From contig CANPIM010000030.1 in NCBI GenBank assembly GCA_947574135.1, forward strand, positions 1-40,511: a stretch of DNA of 40,511 nucleotides, read 5' to 3'. Shown here one piece after another: positions 1 to 6,103 of this stretch. The position numbers were made by a program, and so were the translations under genes. The notes beneath the pieces are model-generated. The model worked only from the letters and a program-made list of their open reading frames with translations, had not been told where the DNA came from and ran no database searches. Position 1 is the first letter of the stretch, and each line of letters begins with the position of its first letter. Origin of the DNA: an uncultured Lachnospiraceae bacterium (GTDB lineage Bacteria > Bacillota > Clostridia > Lachnospirales > Lachnospiraceae).

Positions 1-69
1 CCAGGTGCTGAAAGATTATCTAGCGTCGGTGTAACATATGTTTGACAAACCTACAAATCCCTTTTTTCA

Positions 70-91
70 GTCTCGGCGCCGAGACTTTTTA
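70..91 (+). terminator. Palindromic terminator closing a plus-strand unit left of the window
   Basis: GTCTCGGCGCCGAGAC at 70-85 is a perfect 16-bp palindrome followed by TTTTT, so it fits a plus-strand intrinsic terminator. The 69 bases before it are too short to name the gene that ends there; two of the three frames read open from the edge to stops at 32-34 and 43-45. The minus-strand side has no T run, so it is unlikely to end the minus-strand gene at 89-319. Confidence 0.6.
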
Positions 92-319
92 TTCTTTTTC
101 TCCTGGTTGGTTTTCATTGCTTTTTTCTGGCTGAATTGGCAGTTTTATTTCCCCGTATTGTATTTCATATGCTTTTACATAATTTTCTATTACATCTTTG
201 TATGCATGTGATATTTTTTTGTAGCCTTTTCTTTTTGCTATTATCTCAAATTTCATTCTTAATTTGTCTGGTAATCTTAAAGGATATGTTTTATTTTTGT
301 ATAAATTGTATGTACTCAT
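89..319 (-). CDS. Small ribbon-helix-helix-like DNA-binding protein, probable element repressor
   Basis: This encodes 76 residues. After a short lead, the segment TYPLRLPDKLRMKFE looks like the beta strand and first helix of an Arc/CopG fold, followed by a second predicted helix (HAYKDVIENYVKAYE) and a polar tail. The ATG at 319 is preceded by a purine-rich AAAGGGGAAC site. The gene diverges from the HTH gene at 477, and the region between them holds three copies of a TAGATATCTA palindrome. That is the usual arrangement for an autoregulated repressor of a phage or plasmid. The fold call is by eye from sequence pattern, and the operator link is inferred from position. Confidence 0.6.
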   Translation of the reverse strand: MSTYNLYKNKTYPLRLPDKLRMKFEIIAKRKGYKKISHAYKDVIENYVKAYEIQYGEIKLPIQPEKSNENQPGEKE

Positions 320-353
320 TGTTCCCCTTTCCCTTTAAAAATGAAAAAAACTA

Positions 354-420
354 TTAGATATCTATTGGTATTAGATATCTAATATGATATTATAATGTTG
401 TAAATTAGATATCTAATTTA
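354..420. promoter_or_regulatory. Triple palindromic operator with promoter between divergent regulators
   Basis: Three palindromes share the core TAGATATCTA: 355-364 (10 bp perfect), 371-382 (TTAGATATCTAA, 12 bp perfect) and 401-420 (TAAATTAGATATCTAATTTA, 20 bp perfect). Their centres lie 17 and 34 bp apart, so the sites are phased in multiples of 17. A TATAAT sits at 391-396 on the plus strand, between sites two and three, and ATTATA at 389-394 offers a minus-strand -10. Binding of a dimeric repressor would occlude promoters in both directions. The likely ligand is the small regulator encoded at 89-319. Confidence 0.7.
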
Positions 421-476
421 TGAGTTACATTTTCATCATATCACAGTATTACAAAAGGGGAAAGGGGAAATTAATT

Positions 477-1112
477 ATGTCACAGAAAGAAATGTCTGTT
501 ATCGAATCTTCGCATGAGCCTGTTGTTGTTGGTTCTTCTGCAATGTCTTATGAAGCTAGAGAGGTAGAATATCAAAAATTTTGTCGCCAGCTTTTAGCCA
601 GTATGAAATCCATTGAGACAAATATTATTAAGGTGGCGCATTCTTTGACTTTTGTGAAAGAGAATCGGTTGTATGAGCTTGACAACTACCAAAACATTTA
701 TGATTTTGCTAAGGATAAGTTTAGTATTTCCAAGTCTACTTGCTCTAAGTATCTTGGTCTTATAAGTGTTTTTGGCATTGATTCAAAGCTTTCTTCTTCA
801 CAAATGATTGAGTTGCTTCCTTATGTGCGTAAAGGTGGGGATATTTCCGGTATTACTCCGGATATGACTAGAAAGCAAGTTCGTGATTATATAAAAAAAC
901 ATCCGCCTTCTGGTTGCGACGTCGCAACTAAATTTATAGGTGATGGGCCTGTAAGAGATAGTAAGCCACAATCCTTTGTTTTCAATATTACGGATGACCT
1001 TTTTACTGGTCCTGATTCAGTCTATGAAGCATTTTTTGCTGATATTCAAGCGGTTGTTATTAGTGCTCATGAGAAGTATGGAGCAAAGTCCATCAAAATT
1101 GTTATCGAATAG
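477..1112 (+). CDS. HTH DNA-binding protein of the filamentous-phage-like element
   Basis: This encodes 211 residues from the ATG at 477, which sits behind AAAGGGGAAAGGGGAAA. The in-frame ATG at 420 lies inside the operator palindrome and has no ribosome binding site, so I did not use it. Residues from about 55 to 95 (YDFAKDKFSISKSTCSKYLGLISVFG) look like a helix-turn-helix of the kind seen in ParB-like and phage replication-associated proteins. The C-terminal part has no recognisable motif. I see no HUH or other nicking motif, so it cannot be called a rolling-circle initiator. It is the first gene of the plus-strand unit and is followed by a terminator-like hairpin. It may act in replication control or partition. 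Confidence 0.6.
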   Translation: MSQKEMSVIESSHEPVVVGSSAMSYEAREVEYQKFCRQLLASMKSIETNIIKVAHSLTFVKENRLYELDNYQNIYDFAKDKFSISKSTCSKYLGLISVFGIDSKLSSSQMIELLPYVRKGGDISGITPDMTRKQVRDYIKKHPPSGCDVATKFIGDGPVRDSKPQSFVFNITDDLFTGPDSVYEAFFADIQAVVISAHEKYGAKSIKIVIE

Positions 1113-1117
1113 GAGAG

Positions 1118-1182
1118 AAGGGGCTCCGGCCCCTTTCCCTTAAATAAGGTTATCTGGTCCGGGGGCTTCGGCTCCTGGGACC
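1118..1182 (+). terminator. Two consecutive GC-rich hairpins between regulator and ssDNA-binding genes
   Basis: The first hairpin (1118-1135) pairs AAGGGGC with GCCCCTT across a TCCG loop and is followed by TTCCCTT, so it is a plausible weak terminator. The second (1156-1182) pairs GGTCCGGGGGC with GCTCCTGGGACC around a TTCG tetraloop with G-T wobbles and no T tract. That suggests a stabilising or translational element rather than a terminator. Confidence 0.5.
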
Positions 1183-1219
1183 CCACAATAAATCATCATA
1201 TGAAAGAGAGGATATATTT

Positions 1220-1483
1220 ATGAGAATGACACTTTATTCCGCTGGTGTATTTTTAGGAGCAACTAAGACCGATTACACAAGAAAATCGGACGGCCAGGCC
1301 TCTGCCTTTTATAACGTATCTGTAAAACAAGGTGCGGAGGTTGGTTCTGTTGGTTGCACTCGTGAAATCTATGAACAGTACGAAAAAGGAGAGCTCCAGG
1401 ATTTTGCCAAGTGTGAGTTTGTTTCCGTATTTGATGACCGGTATAACCGTCTCCAGGTAATGGAAGTGCAGCCGAAGAAATAG
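1220..1483 (+). CDS. Small basic/acidic protein, likely ssDNA-binding protein (gpV-like role)
   Basis: This encodes 87 residues starting at the ATG at 1220 after GAAAGAGAGGATAT. The sequence is rich in short predicted strands (TLYSAGVFLGATKTDY, SAFYNVSVKQG, KCEFVSVFDDRYNRLQVMEV). This fits a small beta-barrel such as the ssDNA-binding proteins that coat the viral strand of filamentous phages. Size, an early position before the structural genes, and location next to strong hairpins all match the gene V product. There is no motif that proves it, so the function is inferred from context and predicted fold. Confidence 0.5.
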   Translation: MRMTLYSAGVFLGATKTDYTRKSDGQASAFYNVSVKQGAEVGSVGCTREIYEQYEKGELQDFAKCEFVSVFDDRYNRLQVMEVQPKK

Positions 1484-1486
1484 AGC

Positions 1487-1613
1487 CGCCGGCGGGTGGC
1501 AGACTGTCAAGAGCCGGTCCGGATTTTGGACCGGTTCACTTGCTCTTGACGGTCGGGCTCCCGCATCCATAATGATGCCCCCGGCAAGGGGGAGTGCAGT
1601 TCTCCCCCTTGCC
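1487..1613. other. Structured non-coding block: candidate ssDNA origin or packaging signal
   Basis: Between the ssDNA-binding gene and the structural genes lie stacked hairpins. The self-complementary CCGCCGGCGG lies near 1488-1497. A nested structure follows: outer arms GTCAAGAG (1506-1513) and CTCTTGAC (1543-1550), inner arms CCGGTCC (1514-1520) and GGACCGG (1528-1534). A perfect 12-bp stem comes last, 1583-1594 with 1602-1613, loop TGCAGTT. Filamentous phages carry similar hairpin clusters as replication origins and packaging signals. The last stem could also terminate or attenuate transcription, though only a weak T run follows. Confidence 0.5.
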
Positions 1614-1640
1614 CTTGTTCGCAGATAGGAGAGTAGAAAT

Positions 1641-2672
1641 ATGAGAAAGACCAAAAGAACAGCCGCCAGAATGCAAAGTCTTACCGCTTGCTTTGTCTTT
1701 TTTGTATCTGTATTTTTCTCTGCAAATATGAAGGTGAGAGCGGCTTCTGATTTAATTCCTTTGACTAAACGCCATGTTCAAGCTTTTGTTGGTGATAATG
1801 TTTTCTTTGATGGTTTACCGAATTCTTTTACTTCTTATCCAGTTAATATTTCTATTCCAAATGTTTCTTTGGAAGTTTATCAAGTTGGATATCATTATTC
1901 ACCTGGCGGTACTATTACTGAGATAGTTAATGTCAATCAAGCTTTTTATTTTAAAGATGTTACGTTTGTTTTTTATATTGTTCCTCCTGCTGATATTCCT
2001 GTTGGCTCTTATTTCAATTTAGTCAATGACATTTATATTAAAACTAATATTTCTTTCCCTTCTTATTGTGGTTCAAGATATTGGTATATAGAGCCTGTTG
2101 GTTCCACTGGTACTTTTTGTACTTCTTATATTAGGAATGGTTGTTTTGTTATATCTCCTATGCATGATTATTCCTTTTATAATTCCGGATATTTGACTTT
2201 TGTTTTCAATATTGGTATTGGCTTTAGTTATTCAAAAAGTAGTGCAGTTTCTTATCCTTCTATTGATGTTAAATTTGAAATGCTTGAAGAGGGTTCTTTT
2301 GGCAATGCTGCTTCTGTTTCTCCTCCTTATTTTTGTTTGGGTACTAAGGAAAATGTTACAGACGGATATAATAACCCCGGCATGGGTTCTGCCTCTTCCG
2401 GCCTAGATAGTTCCCTGTCAGGATATGGTGACGCAGAAGGAAATTTGTTTGCCTCCTCTAGTGAAGGAATGGGAGCTTTTGAAATGCAGTCCTTGGATAA
2501 TCCTTCCTTGGTTTCCTCTATGAGCTTTACTTCTACCTTGCTACAATCTATCTGGACCAGTGCAGGTGGCACCAGTGGTTTTGGTTTGATTCCCGCTGTG
2601 GTGTTTACCTTCACCTTTGCAGCTATTATTGTCGGACTGTATCGTTATTATGGAGGAGGGAAAGGCGGGTAA
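1641..2672 (+). CDS. Secreted, C-terminally anchored protein; candidate minor coat/adsorption protein
   Basis: This encodes 343 residues behind AGGAGAG. The N-terminus is a basic stretch plus hydrophobic core (SLTACFVFFVSVFFSA) with a plausible signal peptidase site after VRA, near residue 36. The middle is a Tyr/Ser/Pro-rich, probably beta-rich ectodomain. A Gly/Ser-rich linker follows, then one transmembrane helix near residues 315-335 (GLIPAVVFTFTFAAIIVGLY) and a short tail. This topology, and the place ahead of small membrane proteins and the assembly ATPase, match pIII-type adsorption proteins. The codons are strikingly T-rich in the ectodomain. No homologue is recognised; the role is inferred. 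Confidence 0.6.
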   Translation: MRKTKRTAARMQSLTACFVFFVSVFFSANMKVRAASDLIPLTKRHVQAFVGDNVFFDGLPNSFTSYPVNISIPNVSLEVYQVGYHYSPGGTITEIVNVNQAFYFKDVTFVFYIVPPADIPVGSYFNLVNDIYIKTNISFPSYCGSRYWYIEPVGSTGTFCTSYIRNGCFVISPMHDYSFYNSGYLTFVFNIGIGFSYSKSSAVSYPSIDVKFEMLEEGSFGNAASVSPPYFCLGTKENVTDGYNNPGMGSASSGLDSSLSGYGDAEGNLFASSSEGMGAFEMQSLDNPSLVSSMSFTSTLLQSIWTSAGGTSGFGLIPAVVFTFTFAAIIVGLYRYYGGGKGG

Positions 2673-2890
2673 TGTTTAAATTTTTTGACTTTATTGTAAC
2701 ACTCATTGGCTCTATTGTGAATTTTGTCATTTCCACCATTGAAATGCTGGTGCAGGTAATTATTTATATTACCAAAGGAATTGCTTATTTGATTCTTGGG
2801 ATTGCTTACCTGCCTCCCTTTGCAAAGGTTCCATTGATAGCCATTATCTCATATATAGCCATTATTACACTTTTGAATAAGGGGGAGTGA
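2672..2890 (+). CDS. Small two-helix membrane protein (pVI-like candidate)
   Basis: This encodes 72 very hydrophobic residues. Its ATG overlaps the stop of the upstream gene (TAATG), so the two are translationally coupled. Two long hydrophobic segments (about 5-45 and 50-66) are separated by a short YLPPFAK turn. A minor virion protein anchored next to the adsorption protein, as pVI is next to pIII in M13, would look like this. It is shorter than M13 pVI (112 residues). The assignment rests on order and hydropathy only. Confidence 0.6.
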   Translation: MFKFFDFIVTLIGSIVNFVISTIEMLVQVIIYITKGIAYLILGIAYLPPFAKVPLIAIISYIAIITLLNKGE

Positions 2891-2892
2891 TT

Positions 2893-3051
2893 ATGTTAGA
2901 GGGATTTAATTCTATTCTTTCTGTGTTTGGTGAGTTTGTTTCTGCCTTTTTCAGCTTGCCATTTTATGATTCTATTACGGTTGGCTGGATGATTCTGGGT
3001 ATTGAGATACTTGGTGTGATTGCTACATTCCTTGTGGCGCGTTTCTTGTAG
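2893..3051 (+). CDS. 52-residue single-helix membrane protein
   Basis: This small reading frame starts at the ATG at 2893, right after the previous stop and behind AAGGGGGAG. It ends with TAG at 3049-3051. The product begins MLEGFNSILSVFGEF, has a hydrophobic helix (about residues 30-48) and ends ARFL. It lies in a tight co-oriented series of small membrane proteins and its stop overlaps the next gene's AGGAGG site. It is probably a minor coat protein; no homologue is recognised. Confidence 0.6.
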   Translation: MLEGFNSILSVFGEFVSAFFSLPFYDSITVGWMILGIEILGVIATFLVARFL

Positions 3052-3061
3052 GAGGTGTTAC

Positions 3062-3823
3062 ATGTACTTTTTGCCGATTTTACTGGCTGGGGCTATGTTT
3101 GTTACAGATCCAGTTACTGGTCAGATAATTCAGACAGAAACGGGCATTGAACAGTCCTCTGATGATTTATTTCAGTCAGAGATAGAAGAGGAGAGTGAAG
3201 AGAGTGGAGTACCTGGTCCGGATTATGATAGCGCAGATGATGCGGGAATGGATGTGGAGGCTCCGGAGGAAGCTTCGCAGGATGAAGAATCTTTGGCCGG
3301 TGATTTTGACCCTGTTGTTCCTTCTTCTCCTGATTTGGATGAAGAGATTTTGCAGCTGATGCAAGAGCAGGTCAGCCTTTTGGCCGAATCCTCTGCCACG
3401 GTTACAGGTTCTATGAACAGCCAGATTTTAGATTTAATGGAGCGGATTGTGAATGGCCTGCCGGCCGGATATCAATATGCCGCATTCCGTACTTCTACCA
3501 ATGACCAGTATGCCGCCTCCCTTTACATAGGCAAGAAGGCAGATGCTTCTGGAGATACGGTTTTATTTGGGGGTGATTGTGTCCGTGTGGATTTTCTCCG
3601 TTATACTTCTTCTGGTACAAGTTACATTTACTATACTATCCATGATGCCCCTAATTCCGTGGTTCATTGGAATAACCGTGTACTTTTCTATACAAATGTT
3701 CTTGAGTATCATCCTACTCTTGGAGAACCCTCCGGACGGGGACTTTCAGTAGGAGAGCTTCTGGGATGTCTGTTCTTTGTAGCTGTTTTATTTTATGTTC
3801 TGAATAGGAGGCATGCGGCATGA
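3062..3823 (+). CDS. Acidic ectodomain protein with terminal membrane anchors
   Basis: This encodes 253 residues from the ATG at 3062, chosen because a perfect AGGAGGTG lies 5 bases upstream; a longer in-frame start at 3020 lies inside the upstream gene. A short hydrophobic N-terminus (MYFLPILLAGAMF) is followed by a highly acidic Glu/Asp/Ser region (about 25-85), then a more ordered domain with NGLPAGYQYAAFRTS and several aromatic strands. It ends with a helix (GELLGCLFFVAVLFYVLN) and RRHAA. It is likely exposed on the virion or cell surface. This could be the receptor-binding protein instead of the 1641 gene. Confidence 0.6.
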   Translation: MYFLPILLAGAMFVTDPVTGQIIQTETGIEQSSDDLFQSEIEEESEESGVPGPDYDSADDAGMDVEAPEEASQDEESLAGDFDPVVPSSPDLDEEILQLMQEQVSLLAESSATVTGSMNSQILDLMERIVNGLPAGYQYAAFRTSTNDQYAASLYIGKKADASGDTVLFGGDCVRVDFLRYTSSGTSYIYYTIHDAPNSVVHWNNRVLFYTNVLEYHPTLGEPSGRGLSVGELLGCLFFVAVLFYVLNRRHAA

Positions 3824-3984
3824 TACAATCTCTTTTGGAATTTATTGGTCTAGTCCAGGCTGATATTTATGTTCCGGATTCTGTGTATTTTGTGGTTTTG
3901 TCATCAATCTTTTTGTTTGCAGTAGCGGAGACTTTTCGGCTTTTTGAGATAGTCATAGACCGGCTTACGAAGAAAAGGGGGTAG
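3820..3984 (+). CDS. 54-residue membrane protein, translationally coupled
   Basis: ATGA overlap with the preceding stop (ATG at 3820, TGA at 3821-3823). The product has an N-terminal amphipathic part (MIQSLLEFIGLVQADIYVP), one hydrophobic helix (SVYFVVLSSIFLFAVAET) and a basic tail ending DRLTKKRG. This layout, with amphipathic start, helix and basic C-terminus, is the general form of filamentous phage coat proteins. No homologue is recognised. Confidence 0.6.
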   Translation: MIQSLLEFIGLVQADIYVPDSVYFVVLSSIFLFAVAETFRLFEIVIDRLTKKRG

Positions 3985-3987
3985 TTC

Positions 3988-4143
3988 ATGCAATCTATTA
4001 CACAAGTAGGTTCCTGGCTGGTCCGTGCTATGCAATCCCTTTGGTCTGCTATGGGGACCTGGGGTGTGATAGGATTCTTTTTTATAGCATTACCGATTCT
4101 GTATAAGGTCGTGCGTTTGGCACGTAAACTTATAAATTTTTAA
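3988..4143 (+). CDS. 51-residue coat-like membrane protein
   Basis: It starts 3 bases after the previous stop and shares the AAAAGGGGG site. The product has an amphipathic, Trp-containing N-terminal half (MQSITQVGSWLVRAMQSLW), a hydrophobic helix (GVIGFFFIALPILY) and a strongly basic C-terminus (KVVRLARKLINF). A basic tail that contacts the packaged ssDNA is the hallmark of pVIII-type coats, so this is the second candidate for the major coat after the 4160 gene. Confidence 0.6.
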   Translation: MQSITQVGSWLVRAMQSLWSAMGTWGVIGFFFIALPILYKVVRLARKLINF

Positions 4144-4159
4144 AAAGGAGGAGTGGAAG

Positions 4160-4378
4160 ATGTTAGGAGACGTTGTTTCTGCAAGTGCAGGTGGAGGAGG
4201 AACCGGAGCCATGGATAACATTCTGAGTGTGGCAACCGATGTGCTGGCCTGGTTTATCACCTCTATGGGAACTCTGATTAAGTTTATCACGGATAATCCG
4301 GTTGTTCTGGTGCTTTTCATGATTTTCCTTGTAGGCTCTGCCGTTGGAATGCTTATGCGGCTTTGGAAGTCCGTATAG
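4160..4378 (+). CDS. Probable major coat protein (pVIII-like)
   Basis: This encodes 72 residues behind AAAAAGGAGGAG, the strongest ribosome binding site of the element. A Gly/Ala/Ser-rich start (VVSASAGGGGTGAMD) leads into an amphipathic region, a hydrophobic helix (NPVVLVLFMIFLVGSAVGML) and a short basic end (MRLWKSV). A very strong terminator follows directly, as after gene VIII in M13, which would make this the most abundant message. I see no clear signal peptidase site, though the Ala/Gly stretch could be cut. Role inferred from composition, expression signals and position. Confidence 0.6.
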   Translation: MLGDVVSASAGGGGTGAMDNILSVATDVLAWFITSMGTLIKFITDNPVVLVLFMIFLVGSAVGMLMRLWKSV

Positions 4379-4385
4379 TCCGGTA

Positions 4386-4426
4386 GATAAGGGCCGGGGT
4401 CCCTGTGGGCCCGGCCCTTATCTTTT
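4386..4426 (+). terminator. Strong intrinsic terminator after the putative major coat gene
   Basis: A perfect 13-bp stem pairs GATAAGGGCCGGG (4386-4398) with CCCGGCCCTTATC (4410-4422) across an 11-base loop, followed by TTTTC. A second small hairpin, TCTCA-GCGT-TGAGA (4426-4439), follows at once. It would separate abundant coat mRNA from the downstream assembly genes. Confidence 0.85.
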
Positions 4427-4454
4427 CTCAGCGTTGAGACTTGGAGGTTGCTGT

Positions 4455-4610
4455 ATGATGGATGTTTTAAATATGATTTGGAGTGTTGTTACGGTGTGTT
4501 TTACGGATTTATTCCTGAATTGTGAATTATCCTTTTTGTTATATGTCTCTATGATTGTTTTAATGATTCTTACTTTGATACGTGTTTTCCGGGGGGTGAA
4601 ATCCATTTGA
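4455..4610 (+). CDS. 51-residue membrane protein upstream of the assembly ATPase
   Basis: The start at 4455 (ATGATG) is chosen for GGAGG at 4443-4447. The open frame extends further upstream, but only through the terminator. The product is mostly one or two hydrophobic helices (WSVVTVCFTDLFLNCELSFLLYVSMIVLMILTLI) with a basic end, RVFRGVKSI. Its TGA overlaps the TTG start of the ATPase gene, so the two are coupled. It may be a small partner of the assembly complex or a minor coat protein. Confidence 0.6.
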   Translation: MMDVLNMIWSVVTVCFTDLFLNCELSFLLYVSMIVLMILTLIRVFRGVKSI

Positions 4611-5350
4611 ATGTACTAACAGGAATTTTAATTGCCTTTTTCGTCTTATTAATTCCCTGTATTTACCTTGCCTATCGGTATCGAAATCCTTATAAGCTTA
4701 TTATGGTCTTTGGAAAGAAGGGTGCAGGAAAAACCACTTTCCTTACGAAGCTTGCCTATCAATACCAAAAGAAGGGCCGGCCGGTTTATTCTACGGAGTG
4801 GGCTCCCGGTGTTCGGATGTTTGACGTTCAAAAGATAGGGCAAATGAGCTTTCCGGAAAATTCCGTTATATTTATAGACGAAGTAGGAATGGTATGGGAT
4901 AATTAGAATTTCAAAAATTTCAGAACAGATGTGAGAGACTATTTCAAGCTGCAAAGACACTATAAGCATACGGTGTATTTATTTTCCCAGACCTTTGATG
5001 TGGATATAAAGCTCAGGAACCTGACAGATTCCATGTACCTTCTCAAGTGTCACATGGGCTGGCTGTCCGTTGCAAGGAAGATAAAGCGTGATATTGTCCT
5101 GGTCCAGCCTACGGGTGATAGTGAGAGCCGGATTGCAGACAGTCTGGAATTTGAGCCGCTCCTGCTGTCCTTGTTTGGGTGTAAGAGTATCATATTTACC
5201 TTTATTCCCCGTTGGGCGAAGTTGTTTAATTCTCATGAAGCCCCGGAACTTGGAGAAAATGAATCGGTGTATGTGGACATTCCAGAGGATGAGAAAATCC
5301 GAAGGATGTATAAATTCATGAATAAGAGAGAGAAGAGGAGAAGAGCGTGA
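4607..5350 (+). pseudogene. Zot/pI-type filamentous phage assembly ATPase, interrupted by an in-frame TAG
   Basis: The TTG start at 4607 lies behind GGGGGGTG. The product has an N-terminal transmembrane helix (about residues 5-23), a Walker A motif GKKGAGKT at 36-43 and a Walker B motif IFIDE at 88-92. Codon 100 is TAG (4904-4906). The same frame continues without any shift through the typical Zot segment (NFKNFRTDVRDYFKLQRH, then HTVYLFSQTFDVD) to a TGA at 5348-5350, 247 codons in all. Family members normally read through this point with a residue after WDN, so this looks like a single-base nonsense change (from AAG or CAG, for example). Several neighbouring genes use TAG as their normal stop, so recoding is unlikely. 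It would abolish virion assembly unless suppressed. The membrane anchor is N-terminal, unlike M13 pI. Confidence 0.85.
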
Positions 5351-5541
5351 CAGGGTATGCATGGATAGATTTTTTATTGAATGTTTATTGTGATATGTAT
5401 GAGACTATACACGGTGTAGAGCTTACAGAGGAGGATAAAGAGTGTCTTGTCATAGGATTTTTGCAGGATGGCCTTTCATCTGCAATAAGTGCTGTGTGTG
5501 AGAGTGGTAAATTTCCTGTGCTGCCTTTTTCCCCTACTTGA
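5347..5541 (+). CDS. 64-residue soluble protein coupled to the ATPase gene
   Basis: A GTG start at 5347 overlaps the ATPase stop (GTGA). The product is acidic and soluble-looking (WIDFLLNVYCDMYETIHGVELTEEDKECL) with no recognised motif, and ends PVLPFSPT. It is the last gene of the element's plus-strand series. It could be a small regulator or accessory of assembly; function unknown. Confidence 0.5.
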   Translation: MTGYAWIDFLLNVYCDMYETIHGVELTEEDKECLVIGFLQDGLSSAISAVCESGKFPVLPFSPT

Positions 5542-6010
5542 CAATAGATACACTTAACACTCATTATGGAAAGGTTCCAGGTAGCCTGTTCGGGAATTGA
5601 AGATTACCACTTGAAGCAGATACATACAGCATACACAGACGTGTTGTATATCGACATCCCAATCTATACGACAAACACATGTTTTTCAAATAGATCTATC
5701 ACATATTCAAGCAAAACAATAAAATAAAGACCGCTCACAGCCAAAAACATTTTTATACCCTTGTATTACTGGAAGCTGCAGGAAACCGTAATGCTAAGGT
5801 ATATCATTTTTAAACTGTGTGCGGTCTTTTAAAATTTCAAAAGCCGGATGTTTTTGTCCGTTGTGTTGTGGTTGTTGTTTACATGCCAAGGAATAATGGG
5901 AAAGCTTTCCTGTATGTGATGGGCCGAATGCCGTCACAGCCCTTCAGGTCCAGGAAGCCTTCCGGTTTCTATCCGTCTTTTGAAGTGTACGCCTTCCAGG
6001 AGAATTCCAC
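5542..6010. other. Gene-poor stretch with promoter-like sequence and degenerate coding remnant
   Basis: TTGACA (5538-5543) with CATTAT (5562-5567) could be a promoter. A 53-codon frame (5566-5727) has no ribosome binding site. From about 5870 to 6010 the minus strand reads like coding sequence with in-frame stops just after the riboswitch terminator, which could be a remnant of the regulated gene. The element's right boundary should lie somewhere here, but no duplicated att sequence is visible inside the window. Confidence 0.35.
5726..5829. repeat. Long forked hairpin (about 104 nt) beyond the last element gene
   Basis: The outer arms AAAGACCGCTCACAG (5726-5740) and CTGTGTGCGGTCTTT (5815-5829) pair over 15 positions with one mismatch. 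Inside, TATACC-C-TT (5754-5762) pairs with AAGGTATA (5796-5803), and GTATTAC (5763-5769) pairs with GTAATGC (5788-5794) with one wobble, closed by a GC-rich tip. T residues follow the right arm. Options are a small RNA with terminator, a folded single-strand recombination or packaging site of the phage, or a miniature element. Confidence 0.6.
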
Positions 6011-6035
6011 AAAAAATGCCTGCTTCCGTAAGCAG
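6011..6035 (-). terminator. Riboswitch terminator hairpin
   Basis: On the minus strand CTGCTT-ACGG-AAGCAG (6035-6020) is followed by GCATTTTTT (to 6011). It lies about 70 bases downstream of the cobalamin aptamer, so it serves as the expression platform. Confidence 0.75.
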
Positions 6036-6103
6036 ACACAACATAATAAAAGATAAAATCTCCTATTATCAGGAACTGAACTTTACTCGGAAGTCTCTCC
6101 CAA

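Noticed and set aside
1-45. Partial gene at the left edge
   Set aside because: Two frames read open into the window for only 10-14 codons, so neither can be chosen; only the terminator after them is reported.
1641-2672. Bacterial toxin or adhesin gene
   Set aside because: Signal peptide and anchor alone would allow it, but its place in a coupled series of small phage-like membrane genes makes a virion protein more likely.
4607-5350. Stop-codon recoding of TAG in the phage
   Set aside because: Several neighbouring genes of the same element (at 1112, 1483, 3051, 3984, 4378) end in TAG, so TAG is a working stop here.
5566-5727. 53-codon plus-strand frame after the last phage gene
   Set aside because: No ribosome binding site and no recognisable protein pattern; it ends inside the outer arm of the forked hairpin.
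5817-6056. 79-codon plus-strand open frame between the hairpin and the riboswitch
   Set aside because: It starts inside the hairpin arm, has no ribosome binding site, overlaps the riboswitch terminator, and its composition looks like a chance frame.
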